Part shown: in pieces, positions 1 through 6,193 of the stretch | Layout of the letters: each line of letters opens with the position of its first letter | Position numbering within the stretch: the stretch's first letter is position 1 | Virus record (IMG/VR): IMGVR_UViG_3300049847_000468 | Coordinates: 1 to 33,782 of that record | Direction: 5' to 3' (one strand) | DNA: 33,782 bases | Origin: a virus | Position numbers and translations under genes: made by a program | Notes under the pieces: generated by a model | Databases searched by the model: none | What the model was told of the DNA's origin: nothing | What the model saw: the letters and a program-made list of their open reading frames with translations, nothing else

Positions 1-57
1 ACCTGGCTGCGCCGCGCTTCGGGTTTGCTGGTGGGGGGCCGGCGCGCAGGGCTGCAT
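1..57 (-). CDS. Start of a gene cut by the left edge
   Basis: An ATG at 57 opens a reading frame that stays open for 19 codons to the window edge. A strong GGAGGG Shine-Dalgarno lies about seven bases upstream, overlapping the stop of the preceding gene at 61. The visible residues are Ala, Pro and Gln rich and show no recognisable domain. The tight spacing makes it the next cistron of the operon that starts at 3234. No function can be assigned. Confidence 0.55.
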   Translation of the reverse strand, partial: MQPCAPAPHQQTRSAAQPG

Positions 58-60
58 GGC

Positions 61-780
61 CTACCCTCCGATCCTGCCCAGGCTGGTGCGCGCAGCCAGG
101 TACGCCTGCCGGCCCTGCTCACTGGAGAAACTGCCGGCGCGCGCGCGCGCCGATCTGATGGCCGCGGTGAGCTCGCGCTCGAAATGGGCGCCGTAGGTGC
201 TGGTGGCGCTGGTCTCCACTTCTTTGGGCAGCGGCCACCTGGGCTTGATGTGGGCCTCGGTTACCAGGTTGTAGAAAGTGCCGAGCTCGCCGAGGTTGAG
301 CAGCGCGCCCTTAGAACGCTTGCCCAGGCGCTTTCGGATTTCCTGCTGGGCCACGAAAACGTCCTCGCGGTTGCGCAGCTGGCGCGGTTTCAGGGGCTTG
401 GGAACGGCCCCAGAGCCTGTTCGCCTCGAGGTGACCAGCCTGGTGGGCACGGCGATGTGGGCGGCGCCACGTTGCGGCCGTTTCGTGCCGCCGGTTACTT
501 GCAGGGCCATGAACTCGTCCGCGGTGCCCACTTTGGCGTGCACGTTGGGCCAGTCTTTTTTGTTGGCGCGCTCGATGCGCACGCCGGCCACCACGCGCTT
601 GCTGCGGATTTTGAAATGGTCCGGCAGGTTGCGCACTACCTCGGCGCGCGCATCCTGCGCCACCCTGGTGAGGGCCACCGCCGTGGCAAAAGGCAGCTGC
701 TCCATGGCGAGATAGCGCAACGCCCTGGCCAAGGCCGGGGCGTTGGTTTGCACCGTCACCGCTATGGACTGCCCAGACAT
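61..780 (-). CDS. Putative phage virion morphogenesis / minor tail-completion protein
   Basis: This 239-residue protein has an N-terminal helical segment (about 25-55) and a middle part with a conserved-looking 'lp.hF.irsk.v..gvriera' pattern. It then has a basic, beta-rich region with a TGGTKRP motif near 95-101. This layout is common in small phage minor tail or head-tail completion proteins, such as gp10-like families, and would place it in virion assembly. The start overlaps the stop of the upstream gene by one base at 780. It is the only gene of the left cluster that looks structural. The assignment is by general resemblance only; a DNA-binding accessory protein is also possible because of the high Arg/Lys content. 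Confidence 0.45.
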   Translation of the reverse strand: MSGQSIAVTVQTNAPALARALRYLAMEQLPFATAVALTRVAQDARAEVVRNLPDHFKIRSKRVVAGVRIERANKKDWPNVHAKVGTADEFMALQVTGGTKRPQRGAAHIAVPTRLVTSRRTGSGAVPKPLKPRQLRNREDVFVAQQEIRKRLGKRSKGALLNLGELGTFYNLVTEAHIKPRWPLPKEVETSATSTYGAHFERELTAAIRSARARAGSFSSEQGRQAYLAARTSLGRIGG

Positions 781-1133
781 CAGCTCTTTCTGGCCCAGCA
801 GGGAAAGGCCGATCCCCCGTCGAGGTTGGCGCCGCCTGCAGGCTCGGGGCCGATGCCCTCGAGGATGTTGGGCACGCCCTTCGCGGTCAGGGTAGAAACG
901 TCGAGCAGCGGGCCGTGCAGGCTGCCGGGCTTTCCTTTGTGCACGCGCACCACGGTACCGGGCACCGTCACAATCTTGGGCCCTCCAACCACCACGCGCA
1001 CGGCCACGTTGTCGCCCACTTTGAGGCCCTCGGCCACCTTGGGCGGCTGGGCGCCGCCCTTTGTTTCGGCCTCGAGCTCGGGGGCGGGTGTTGCCGGCAG
1101 AGTTTGCTGGCCCATGGGGGTGTCGGTTTTCAT
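780..1133 (-). CDS. Small hypothetical protein with a beta-barrel-like middle
   Basis: This 117-residue protein has a Pro/Ala/Glu-rich, probably disordered N-terminus (1-30). A beta-rich core follows (about 35-75, 'gLKVGDNVAVRVVVGG'), resembling a small SH3- or KOW-like barrel, and the tail is Gly/Pro-rich. No family is recognised. The ATG overlaps the preceding stop in an ATGA arrangement at 1130-1133, and its own stop overlaps the next start at 780, so translation is probably coupled on both sides. The product may be an accessory or structural adaptor, but nothing in the sequence decides this. Confidence 0.5.
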   Translation of the reverse strand: MKTDTPMGQQTLPATPAPELEAETKGGAQPPKVAEGLKVGDNVAVRVVVGGPKIVTVPGTVVRVHKGKPGSLHGPLLDVSTLTAKGVPNILEGIGPEPAGGANLDGGSAFPCWARKS

Positions 1134-1438
1134 CGGCTCAGGATATCACGCAACCGCTCGCGGGTTTCTCCAAGGAACGCGCGCCAGCCTAGATCCTTGG
1201 CCGTCTCTCGCTCGCTCTCGCGGTCGATTTCGCACTGGTCTGCGCCAACCACTCGGGCAACGGCGTGGGCCTTGGCAGCGCAGTGCCGATGCCACCTTCC
1301 GGTCAGGAAGTCGCGGCCATCGCGCTGCGTCACTTTCTGGTAGTCGGCGCCTGGCCTGATTGGATGCCGGCAACCACCGCACCGATGCGCCTTCCTGGCA
1401 CGCTGCACCTGGTTGGAGAGGATCTCGCCATAGCACAT
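1130..1438 (-). CDS. Small zinc-finger-like hypothetical protein
   Basis: This 102-residue protein has an N-terminal CGGC pair near residues 20-23, then 'IRPGADY', and a WHRHC motif about 30 residues later. Two Cys followed by His and Cys in this spacing is typical of the single zinc-ribbon proteins common in GC-rich phages. The rest is charged and helical. The ATG at 1438 lies two bases after the stop of the upstream gene at 1441, and the end overlaps the next ATG. The family has no established role known to me. Metal binding is inferred from the Cys/His spacing only. Confidence 0.55.
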   Translation of the reverse strand: MCYGEILSNQVQRARKAHRCGGCRHPIRPGADYQKVTQRDGRDFLTGRWHRHCAAKAHAVARVVGADQCEIDRESERETAKDLGWRAFLGETRERLRDILSR

Positions 1439-1440
1439 AG

Positions 1441-2154
1441 CTAATTGTCCTCCACGTTGCCGGTGCGGCTTTCGTGCGGCGTTTTGCGCCAGGCCATGCC
1501 CAGGAATATCACCGGGCCAACCAGGCAAAGCCTGGCCCACCGGTATGCCCAGCCAGCGCCGAGCTGGCAGGCCCACCAGGCGCGCTCGAACGGCCACCAC
1601 CAGCGCCATCGCTCTGGCTCTGCCCAGCCGCCGCCGTGCATCCTGGCCATTGGAATGGCATTCCTATGCAGTTCAATTCCAGCCAGCTGCGCATCATTCC
1701 AGCGCCGGCCGCCCTTGTAGGCTTCCGTGCACTTGCACGGCCCTGGGCGCGCGCCAAAGGTCACCACGGAACACACCGAGCAGGTCCAGGCGGGTGTATA
1801 GGGTGCTGGCTCACCGGCCGGCGTGCTTTGGCTCTCGAGCTCCAGGCGGTCGGCCTGCGCCAGGCCGTCCATGATTTCGCGCGCGCGGCGCGCAGCGGCG
1901 AGGGCTTTTCCGGTCCGTTGAACCAGCACCAGCTCGAGGTGCTCGCGGCCGTGGCCGTCAAACCATGAAATGCGGCGTGTGGAAAGGCCGTTATCTGCGC
2001 CATTCGCCGTTTCCGTGGTTTTCCAGGTCCAATCGCACCCCCAGCACTTTCCAGAATGCTCGGCTGCGTCCAATTGGCTCTGCCGCGGCTTCCCTAGCTC
2101 GAACTCAACGTGTGGAAGGCTCACGTAATTTCGATGGCAGTTGGGGCAGCTCAC
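1441..2154 (-). CDS. Multi-zinc-ribbon protein with C-terminal membrane-proximal hydrophobic part
   Basis: This 237-residue protein carries three Cys-pair elements. They are CPNC at residues 3-6 with CWGC at about 37-40, and a second cluster around 125-145 (CSVC, then CKC). The first two pairs resemble a zinc ribbon of about 40 residues. The C-terminal third is Trp-rich and ends with a hydrophobic stretch ('LCLVGPVIFLGMAW') that could be a membrane segment. The ATG overlaps the preceding stop (ATGA at 2151-2154). Function is unknown; a membrane-tethered zinc protein is the best description the sequence supports. Confidence 0.5.
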   Translation of the reverse strand: MSCPNCHRNYVSLPHVEFELGKPRQSQLDAAEHSGKCWGCDWTWKTTETANGADNGLSTRRISWFDGHGREHLELVLVQRTGKALAAARRAREIMDGLAQADRLELESQSTPAGEPAPYTPAWTCSVCSVVTFGARPGPCKCTEAYKGGRRWNDAQLAGIELHRNAIPMARMHGGGWAEPERWRWWWPFERAWWACQLGAGWAYRWARLCLVGPVIFLGMAWRKTPHESRTGNVEDN

Positions 2155-2471
2155 TGCGCACCTGCCGCGGCTTCGAGCTGCGCCTGCTCGCGTGAAATGT
2201 CCTCGGATTCCAGCCGGCGCTGCTCGGCCATGGCCTCGCCGTCGCTGTAGCTTTGCAGCGCGCCCTCGAGCGCGCGGCGCACAATCTCGCCAACACTGTG
2301 GTGCTGCAGCTTGGCCCTGGCTTCCAGGGCCTGCAGCATCGGCCTGGGCACGCGGCAGTGCAGGCTTACCTGCCGGCCGGCCTCGGGGTACATCGCTCTC
2401 CGGCCGCCGTTGCGCTGGCCGCCGGGCCGTTTCGTTTTGGTGGCCGCTGCTTTTTTTGTTTTGAGTTTCAT
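2151..2471 (-). CDS. Ribbon-helix-helix-like DNA-binding protein
   Basis: This 106-residue protein starts with a very basic tail (about 1-30, Lys/Arg/Gly). A segment then reads 'vsLhcRVPrpMLqALEARAKl...SVGEIVRRALEGAL', which fits the strand-helix-helix of RHH (CopG/Arc/MetJ-type) regulators. The C-terminus is Gln/Glu-rich. RHH proteins bind operators as dimers, so this is a candidate regulator of phage promoters, for example the three repeats at 3250, 4048 and 6061. That link is inference. The start ATG at 2471 overlaps the stop of a 51-codon membrane gene. A longer upstream extension in this frame exists but would overlap two genes, so it was not used. Confidence 0.6.
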   Translation of the reverse strand: MKLKTKKAAATKTKRPGGQRNGGRRAMYPEAGRQVSLHCRVPRPMLQALEARAKLQHHSVGEIVRRALEGALQSYSDGEAMAEQRRLESEDISREQAQLEAAAGAQ

Positions 2472-2623
2472 CGTTTCGGGTCTCGGTTGGGGAGTGCCGG
2501 CGGTGTTTCCGCGCTGCCGGCTTTCGCGGTGTGCGATCTGTGCATGGCGTAGAACCAGCAGAACAGCACCGCCTCGATGGCCCAAAGGATCACCATGGCG
2601 GTGCAGAAATGGCCGAGGCTCAT
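2468..2623 (-). CDS. Small single-span membrane protein (51 aa)
   Basis: This short gene occupies what otherwise looks like a 148-base gap. The ATG at 2623 overlaps the stop of the upstream gene (ATGA), and its TGA overlaps the ATG at 2471 in the same way, so it completes an unbroken chain of coupled cistrons. Residues 6-27 form one hydrophobic, aromatic-rich helix; the remainder is a short polar, Pro-rich tail. The size and topology fit a small phage membrane peptide such as an accessory holin or inner-membrane modulator. No family is recognised. Confidence 0.6.
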   Translation of the reverse strand: MSLGHFCTAMVILWAIEAVLFCWFYAMHRSHTAKAGSAETPPALPNRDPKR

Positions 2624-2985
2624 GGCCTGGAGCCCTTGCCTGCCGCAATTTTCGCGGCCCGTTTCTCTGCGGCGGCCAGGTACTTTCCTATGGCCTGGTC
2701 TCTGGCGGCCTCGCTGGCAAACCGGGCAATAGGCTGGCCGGCGCCGTAGGGCAGCCTGCCGCGCATCGCCTGCGGCCTGTAGCAGAACCAGACGCCTGGG
2801 CCGGTGGCGCCAAACCGTTGCTGCCAGGTTGTGGCGGTTGGATCGTTGGCCAGCACCTCGATGCTGCGGGTGATTCGGGCGCCAATTTCGCGGCCCTTGT
2901 TGTCGCCCAGGATGTGCAGGGCGTAGTAGGAAACGCTTTCTTGCGTCGTGCTGGTGATAACCAGGCGCATTTCGGTGGTCTCCAT
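2620..2985 (-). CDS. Hypothetical protein
   Basis: This 121-residue protein has an alternating beta-like N-terminal half and a helical, Ala/Lys-rich C-terminus (about 92-121). One Cys (WFCYR) lies mid-protein. It resembles no family I can name. The ATG lies three bases after the preceding stop at 2989, and the gene is the second of the unit transcribed from the promoter-like repeat at 3250-3379. Confidence 0.5.
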   Translation of the reverse strand: METTEMRLVITSTTQESVSYYALHILGDNKGREIGARITRSIEVLANDPTATTWQQRFGATGPGVWFCYRPQAMRGRLPYGAGQPIARFASEAARDQAIGKYLAAAEKRAAKIAAGKGSRP

Positions 2986-2988
2986 GAC

Positions 2989-3234
2989 CTAGCTCTCCAG
3001 GCGGCGGCCGGTGCGCACGGACACCAGCAGGCAGGGGCCATTCGAGAGCTGCACGGAACCGCGGCCGTGGCGCACCTTGAGGTTGCCGCCGGAGCTTTCC
3101 GAGAACCAGCCGGCGTGGGCCTTCGAGTAGAGGGTGGAACGGGTGTAGGTGGCCACCTGGACAAGGCCGCCGGCGGCCAGGTGGGCGTTGAGCTCTGCGG
3201 CGGTGCAGCGGGCGGTGGTGTTGGCGGTGGACAT
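2989..3234 (-). CDS. Hypothetical protein, first gene after promoter-repeat copy 1
   Basis: This 81-residue protein is Ser/Thr/Gly-rich with predicted short strands and no recognised domain. Its importance is positional. It is the first cistron downstream of repeat copy 1, with about 54 bases between the predicted -10 box and its ATG. The leader contains an A/C-rich CCAACCAACC tract instead of a clear purine-rich Shine-Dalgarno. The downstream gene follows after three bases. Confidence 0.5.
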   Translation of the reverse strand: MSTANTTARCTAAELNAHLAAGGLVQVATYTRSTLYSKAHAGWFSESSGGNLKVRHGRGSVQLSNGPCLLVSVRTGRRLES

Positions 3235-3249
3235 TTCGGTGGGGTGGGG

Positions 3250-3379
3250 TTGGTTGGGGTGGTGGCCGGCGTTTCCGCGCCGGTGGTATTATGTTCGGCT
3301 ATTCCTGGTGGAATGGTAGCGCAATCCGAGAAAAATCGCGCCGCTGTAACTCCGCGCCGCCGGCCGTGTTGTGCGCCAC
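3250..3379 (-). promoter_or_regulatory. Promoter-like repeat, copy 1
   Basis: This is one of three near-identical blocks, each ending just before a minus-strand gene start. Reading on the minus strand it has a T-rich tract, then CCATTC, an ATTCC-N4-GGAAT palindrome (3301-3314), a -10-like CATAAT (3293-3288), and a perfect 6-bp inverted repeat CCGGCG/CGCCGG with a 6-base loop (3266-3283) at about the expected RNA start. No good -35 hexamer exists at 17 bp; the palindrome sits there instead, suggesting activator control. It matches copy 2 without indels over 130 bases, with scattered substitutions in the upstream half. Confidence 0.75.
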
Positions 3380-3391
3380 AGTGGTGGCGCA
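3372..3391 (-). terminator. Hairpin between the 4034-3417 gene and repeat copy 1
   Basis: TGCGCCAC and GTGGCGCA form a perfect 8-bp stem with a 4-base loop, 26 bases after the stop of the gene at 3417. There is no U-tract, so it is at best a weak or factor-dependent terminator. It overlaps the upstream end of repeat copy 1. The other two copies keep only one arm. Confidence 0.35.
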
Positions 3392-3416
3392 GCTCGACGC
3401 GGGCGGCGGGTTTCGC

Positions 3417-4034
3417 TCAGGCGCACACCTTGGCCATGGCGGCCAGGCGGCCCTTGTGTGTGCGCAGGCCGCAGGCGCGCGCGAGCTCGCGGCGGTCAGC
3501 TTCCCAGGCCCAGTAGGCATCCTCGGCCACGTGCACGCCCGCGCTGCGCAGGGCGATGGTTTGGGCGTGGCGCGCGGCATAACGCTGGCCGGCTGCAGCG
3601 CGCGCGGCGAGAAACTCCGCGGCGGTTTTCGCGGCGGCCTCGGGCGCTTGGAGCACCGGCGCGCCGCCGGCACCGATTACCACGGCCACCACGGCGTTGG
3701 TTCCGTGAAACTTGCCGCCGCAGGAGCAGGAGCAGTTAGGGCCCACCGCGCTGGCGCATTTTTCGTTGCAAGGGCACTCGAGCTGGGTGGTGACCAGGTG
3801 GCGGTTGTTGAACTTGGACACCAGGCCCATCAGCGAAACCGTGCCGCCGCAGCTGCAGCGCGCTTTCTCGCCCCAGTAGTACGCATCGGTGCGCGCCAGC
3901 TCTTCGCTGCAGGCTCCGATAATGGTGCCGGTAGTGTTGAACTTTGCGCTGCGCACTTGGAGCTCCACGGCCATGGGGGTCAGGCACGTATTGCACTTGA
4001 AGTAGGCCAGGCGAGGGGTGGTTTGGGTGGTCAT
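3417..4034 (-). CDS. Cys-rich zinc-binding phage protein
   Basis: This 205-residue protein has an N-terminal CNTC pair (14-17), a CSCGG element near 60-64, and a dense cluster from about 87 to 110 (CPCNEKC, then CSCSCGGKFHG). The last motif is a recognisable signature of an uncharacterised zinc-binding protein family found in phages of GC-rich hosts. The C-terminal half is helical and Ala-rich. It forms a one-gene unit between repeat copy 2 and repeat copy 1. The clustered Cys/His suggest several structural zincs; nucleic-acid binding is possible but not shown. Confidence 0.6.
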   Translation of the reverse strand: MTTQTTPRLAYFKCNTCLTPMAVELQVRSAKFNTTGTIIGACSEELARTDAYYWGEKARCSCGGTVSLMGLVSKFNNRHLVTTQLECPCNEKCASAVGPNCSCSCGGKFHGTNAVVAVVIGAGGAPVLQAPEAAAKTAAEFLAARAAAGQRYAARHAQTIALRSAGVHVAEDAYWAWEADRRELARACGLRTHKGRLAAMAKVCA

Positions 4035-4047
4035 CGGCGCGGGCTGG

Positions 4048-4177
4048 TTGGTTGGGGTGGTGGCCGGCGTTTCCGCGCCGGTGGTATTATGTTCGGCTAT
4101 TCCTGGTGGAATGGTAGAACAATCCGAGAAAAATCTCGCGGCCGTAAGTCCGCGCCGCCGGCCGAGTTGTGAGCCAC
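4048..4177 (-). promoter_or_regulatory. Promoter-like repeat, copy 2
   Basis: This is the second copy of the block at 3250, offset by exactly 798 bases. The -10 CATAAT is at 4091-4086, the ATTCC-N4-GGAAT palindrome at 4099-4112 and the start-site hairpin at 4064-4081. It differs from copy 1 just upstream of the palindrome (GAAC in place of GCGC on the plus strand). It lies 14 bases before the ATG at 4034. Confidence 0.75.
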
Positions 4178-4193
4178 CATTCCAGGCTGGCCG

Positions 4194-4571
4194 CTATTCG
4201 CTCTGCAGCTCGCGCAGCTCGAGCCTGCGGCCGAGGTCTGGGTGCTTGGCCGCCAGCAGCCTGGCGTAGCGGCTGCGGTAAGTGTTGTTGAGCTTGAACG
4301 TAGAGGCTGGGTCCTCGGTGTGCATCAGCCGCTGCCAGCGCAGCACCTCGAACACCATGCCGATGCCGAAACGCTGGTGGCCTCGGTCAGCGAGGCCCTG
4401 CGCGAGGCGCACGATTTCCTCGAACACCCAAGGGTTGGTGGCGTGGAATTCCTCGAACCGCGCCTGGATTGTGGCTTCATGCTCGGGGCCCATCGGCGGC
4501 ACAACCAGCGGCGGCGGCGGGTAGGTCCACGCCGGCCGCGGCCTGGCGAAAAAATCGCCCTGGTGGCTCAC
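4194..4571 (-). CDS. Conserved phage hypothetical protein
   Basis: This protein is 125 residues long from a GTG at 4571 that overlaps the upstream stop (GTGA). A longer ATG start at 4610 would overlap the previous gene by 43 bases and break the local coupling pattern. After a Pro-rich lead (about 10-35) comes a helical domain with 'NPWVFEEIVRLA...G', 'fgIGMVFEVLRW' and 'KLNNTYRSRYARLL'. This is a pattern I recognise from many phage and prophage hypothetical proteins of about 100 residues. No function is established for them. It is the last gene of the unit starting at 6039. Confidence 0.65.
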   Translation of the reverse strand: MSHQGDFFARPRPAWTYPPPPLVVPPMGPEHEATIQARFEEFHATNPWVFEEIVRLAQGLADRGHQRFGIGMVFEVLRWQRLMHTEDPASTFKLNNTYRSRYARLLAAKHPDLGRRLELRELQSE

Positions 4572-4819
4572 CGGCCGGCCCCCCACCTCTTTGAATAGTC
4601 GCCTGGCCACCTGCGCTGGGCCTCGCTGATGATTGCGCCGATCACGAAAGGCCAGAGCAGCGGGTTGGCCTCGAGCACCGCCCAGCGGTACGCCTGGCGC
4701 AGCTCAAGGTCAGGTAGCGCGCGCATCTGGCGCGCCAGCTGGCGCTGCCGCAGGAACGCACCGGCCACGGCCGCGCCGCAGCCGAGCACCACGCCAGCCC
4801 ACATATCCGGCCAGCTCAC
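4568..4819 (-). CDS. Small membrane protein
   Basis: This 83-residue protein starts at a GTG at 4819 that overlaps the preceding stop (GTGA). A hydrophobic, Gly/Ala-rich segment at about 6-23 is a likely transmembrane helix. A second apolar stretch near 51-63 ('LLWPFVIGAII') may be another. The loop between them is Arg-rich and should face the cytoplasm. The size and topology are compatible with an accessory holin or membrane modulator, but no family is recognised. Confidence 0.5.
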   Translation of the reverse strand: MSWPDMWAGVVLGCGAAVAGAFLRQRQLARQMRALPDLELRQAYRWAVLEANPLLWPFVIGAIISEAQRRWPGDYSKRWGAGR

Positions 4820-5259
4820 GGGTGCACCTCGCGGCCATCCCAGCGCAACACCGTTGCGCCGCCTCGGCGCAGAACCGCCTCGGCCGCCTCGCGGTCGGCT
4901 GGGCAAAGGGCTGCCAGGTGCTCAACGGTCACCCGGCTGCGGTCGGCCAGGCAGGCCCTGGATTGAGTGTCGGCCCATATTTCCGGCTCGCCGTTGCCGC
5001 TCGGCAGCTGCCGGTAGCAGAGTTTGGAATGCACGCTGCAGCACGTGCCAGGCAGGCCCTTTCGGTTGTACTTTGCGCAGGCAGTTTTATGTCCGTCCTG
5101 CCATAGCTTGAGCAGCTCGAGCTCCACGGCCACGGCCTCGGGGGTGCTTGTTGTGTTGCAGAATTCCGAGCTGCCGTTGCACGCCATGGCGTACGCATTG
5201 ATTGCGCGCCAGGTCGCCAGCCAAAGGGCATCGGCCGCGGTTTCCTGTTTGTTTTTCAT
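4816..5259 (-). CDS. Cys-rich hypothetical protein
   Basis: This 147-residue protein starts at the ATG at 5259, which overlaps the previous stop (ATGA); a longer upstream extension in frame would overlap most of the preceding gene. It has eight or more Cys spread through residues 25-110, including a CC pair with a nearby CSVHSKLC pattern. These suggest zinc binding or disulphides. There is no signal peptide, so zinc is more likely. No family is recognised. Confidence 0.5.
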   Translation of the reverse strand: MKNKQETAADALWLATWRAINAYAMACNGSSEFCNTTSTPEAVAVELELLKLWQDGHKTACAKYNRKGLPGTCCSVHSKLCYRQLPSGNGEPEIWADTQSRACLADRSRVTVEHLAALCPADREAAEAVLRRGGATVLRWDGREVHP

Positions 5260-5570
5260 TGTGCTGCGCTCGCTTTTTGCGCGGCTTTGTAGGCGGCCAA
5301 CCGGGCGGCCTTTCGGGCTGTTTCGTCCGCGGCTGCTTTTGTATTCCAGGCCGGGTTCCGCACCTGCACTACCACCGTGCCCTTGAGATTGCCGAGGGCC
5401 GTTCGGTTGAGCAGGGAAAAATCCTCTGGGCACGCCGGCAGGTCTGCCAGTCTGGTGTTTCTCGTTGGACGCCAGGCATAAACCACCTTGCACGTTGGGC
5501 AGCGGCCATGCGTAAAGAGGTGTCGGAACAGCTGGTAATCGGTCGTGATTGGTTTGGGTTGGGTGGCCAT
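5256..5570 (-). CDS. Hypothetical protein with one CxxC and basic helical tail
   Basis: This 104-residue protein has a single CPTC near residues 24-27 and a C-terminal Ala/Lys-rich helix (about 75-104). It starts at the ATG at 5570, 76 bases after the upstream stop. The gap holds a strong hairpin (5607-5639) and a CCAACCA-type leader. Its end overlaps the next ATG. Function is unknown. Confidence 0.5.
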   Translation of the reverse strand: MATQPKPITTDYQLFRHLFTHGRCPTCKVVYAWRPTRNTRLADLPACPEDFSLLNRTALGNLKGTVVVQVRNPAWNTKAAADETARKAARLAAYKAAQKASAAQ

Positions 5571-5606
5571 GGCGGTGTAGTGGTGGTTGGTGGTTTGTGT
5601 GGCAAT

Positions 5607-5639
5607 GCCAGCCGGCGCGCTCGAGGCTCGCCGGCCGGC
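5607..5639 (-). other. Intercistronic hairpin
   Basis: Two 11-base arms (5607-5617 and 5629-5639) pair with one G-U wobble around an 11-base loop. It lies between the stop at 5647 and the ATG at 5570. It lacks a U-tract, so it may be an attenuator, RNA-processing or stability element rather than a full terminator. Confidence 0.4.
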
Positions 5640-5646
5640 CGATAGA

Positions 5647-6039
5647 TCAGGCCAGGTCGATGCAGGCCACGATTTCGTACTCGGTGCCCATGTAAGGCCC
5701 GTGCTCGCTGCCGGCGAGCTCAGGAAATGCGCCGAGGATGGCCTGGCGCGCGAAAGCCGCGGCCTCGGCGCGCAGCGCCTGGAACCGCTCGAAACGCTCT
5801 TCGCCGAACGGCATCGCGTCGATGGTGGCGTGGTGCATTTCAGAGCCCACCAGGCCGAACATTCCGAGCCCAAGGCCCAGGCTGCTCATGGTTTGGTGGT
5901 CGCCCGTGATGGAGCTGGCTTCCCAGGCTCGGAAAATCAGCTCGCCGGCGGCGAACGGGCAGCGTGTGGCGTGCACCGTGATGGTGCGGCCGTTGAGGGT
6001 GAGGGTGCGGGGGGCGGGAAGGGTGGAGAGGGTGGCCAT
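5647..6039 (-). CDS. Hypothetical protein, first gene after promoter-repeat copy 3
   Basis: This 130-residue protein has a beta-like N-terminal 35 residues, a Gly/Leu-rich middle (about 52-64), and a charged helical segment at about 78-105. It ends with an acidic, beta-like stretch. No known family is recognised. It heads a five-gene unit (6039 to 4194), and repeat copy 3 lies immediately upstream with its -10 box 57 bases from the ATG. Confidence 0.5.
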   Translation of the reverse strand: MATLSTLPAPRTLTLNGRTITVHATRCPFAAGELIFRAWEASSITGDHQTMSSLGLGLGMFGLVGSEMHHATIDAMPFGEERFERFQALRAEAAAFARQAILGAFPELAGSEHGPYMGTEYEIVACIDLA

Positions 6040-6060
6040 GGCGGTGGTTCTCGGTTCGAG

Positions 6061-6188
6061 GTTGGGGCGGCGGCCGGCGTTTCCGCGCCGGTGGTATTAT
6101 GTTCGGCTATTCCTGGCTGGAATGGTAGCGCAATCCGAGAAAAATCGCGCTGCCGTAACTCCTGGCTCCTGGCCTACTTATGTGCCAC
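6061..6188 (-). promoter_or_regulatory. Promoter-like repeat, copy 3
   Basis: This is the third copy of the block. The -10 CATAAT is at 6101-6096 and the start-site hairpin at 6074-6091. The palindrome ATTCC/GGAAT (6109-6123) has a 5-base spacer instead of 4, a single-base insertion. The far upstream part is the most diverged of the three, but AATCCGAGAAAAATCGCG is kept. Confidence 0.75.
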
Positions 6189-6193
6189 ACTTC

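Noticed and set aside
3291-4172. A long plus-strand open frame starting inside repeat copy 1
   Set aside because: It is antisense to the Cys-rich gene at 3417-4034, Gly/Ala/Arg-rich without domain patterns, and begins at the conserved -10 box by chance.
4568-4610. ATG at 4610 as the start of the gene ending at 4194
   Set aside because: It overlaps the preceding gene by 43 bases; the GTG at 4571 gives the GTGA overlap seen across this cluster.
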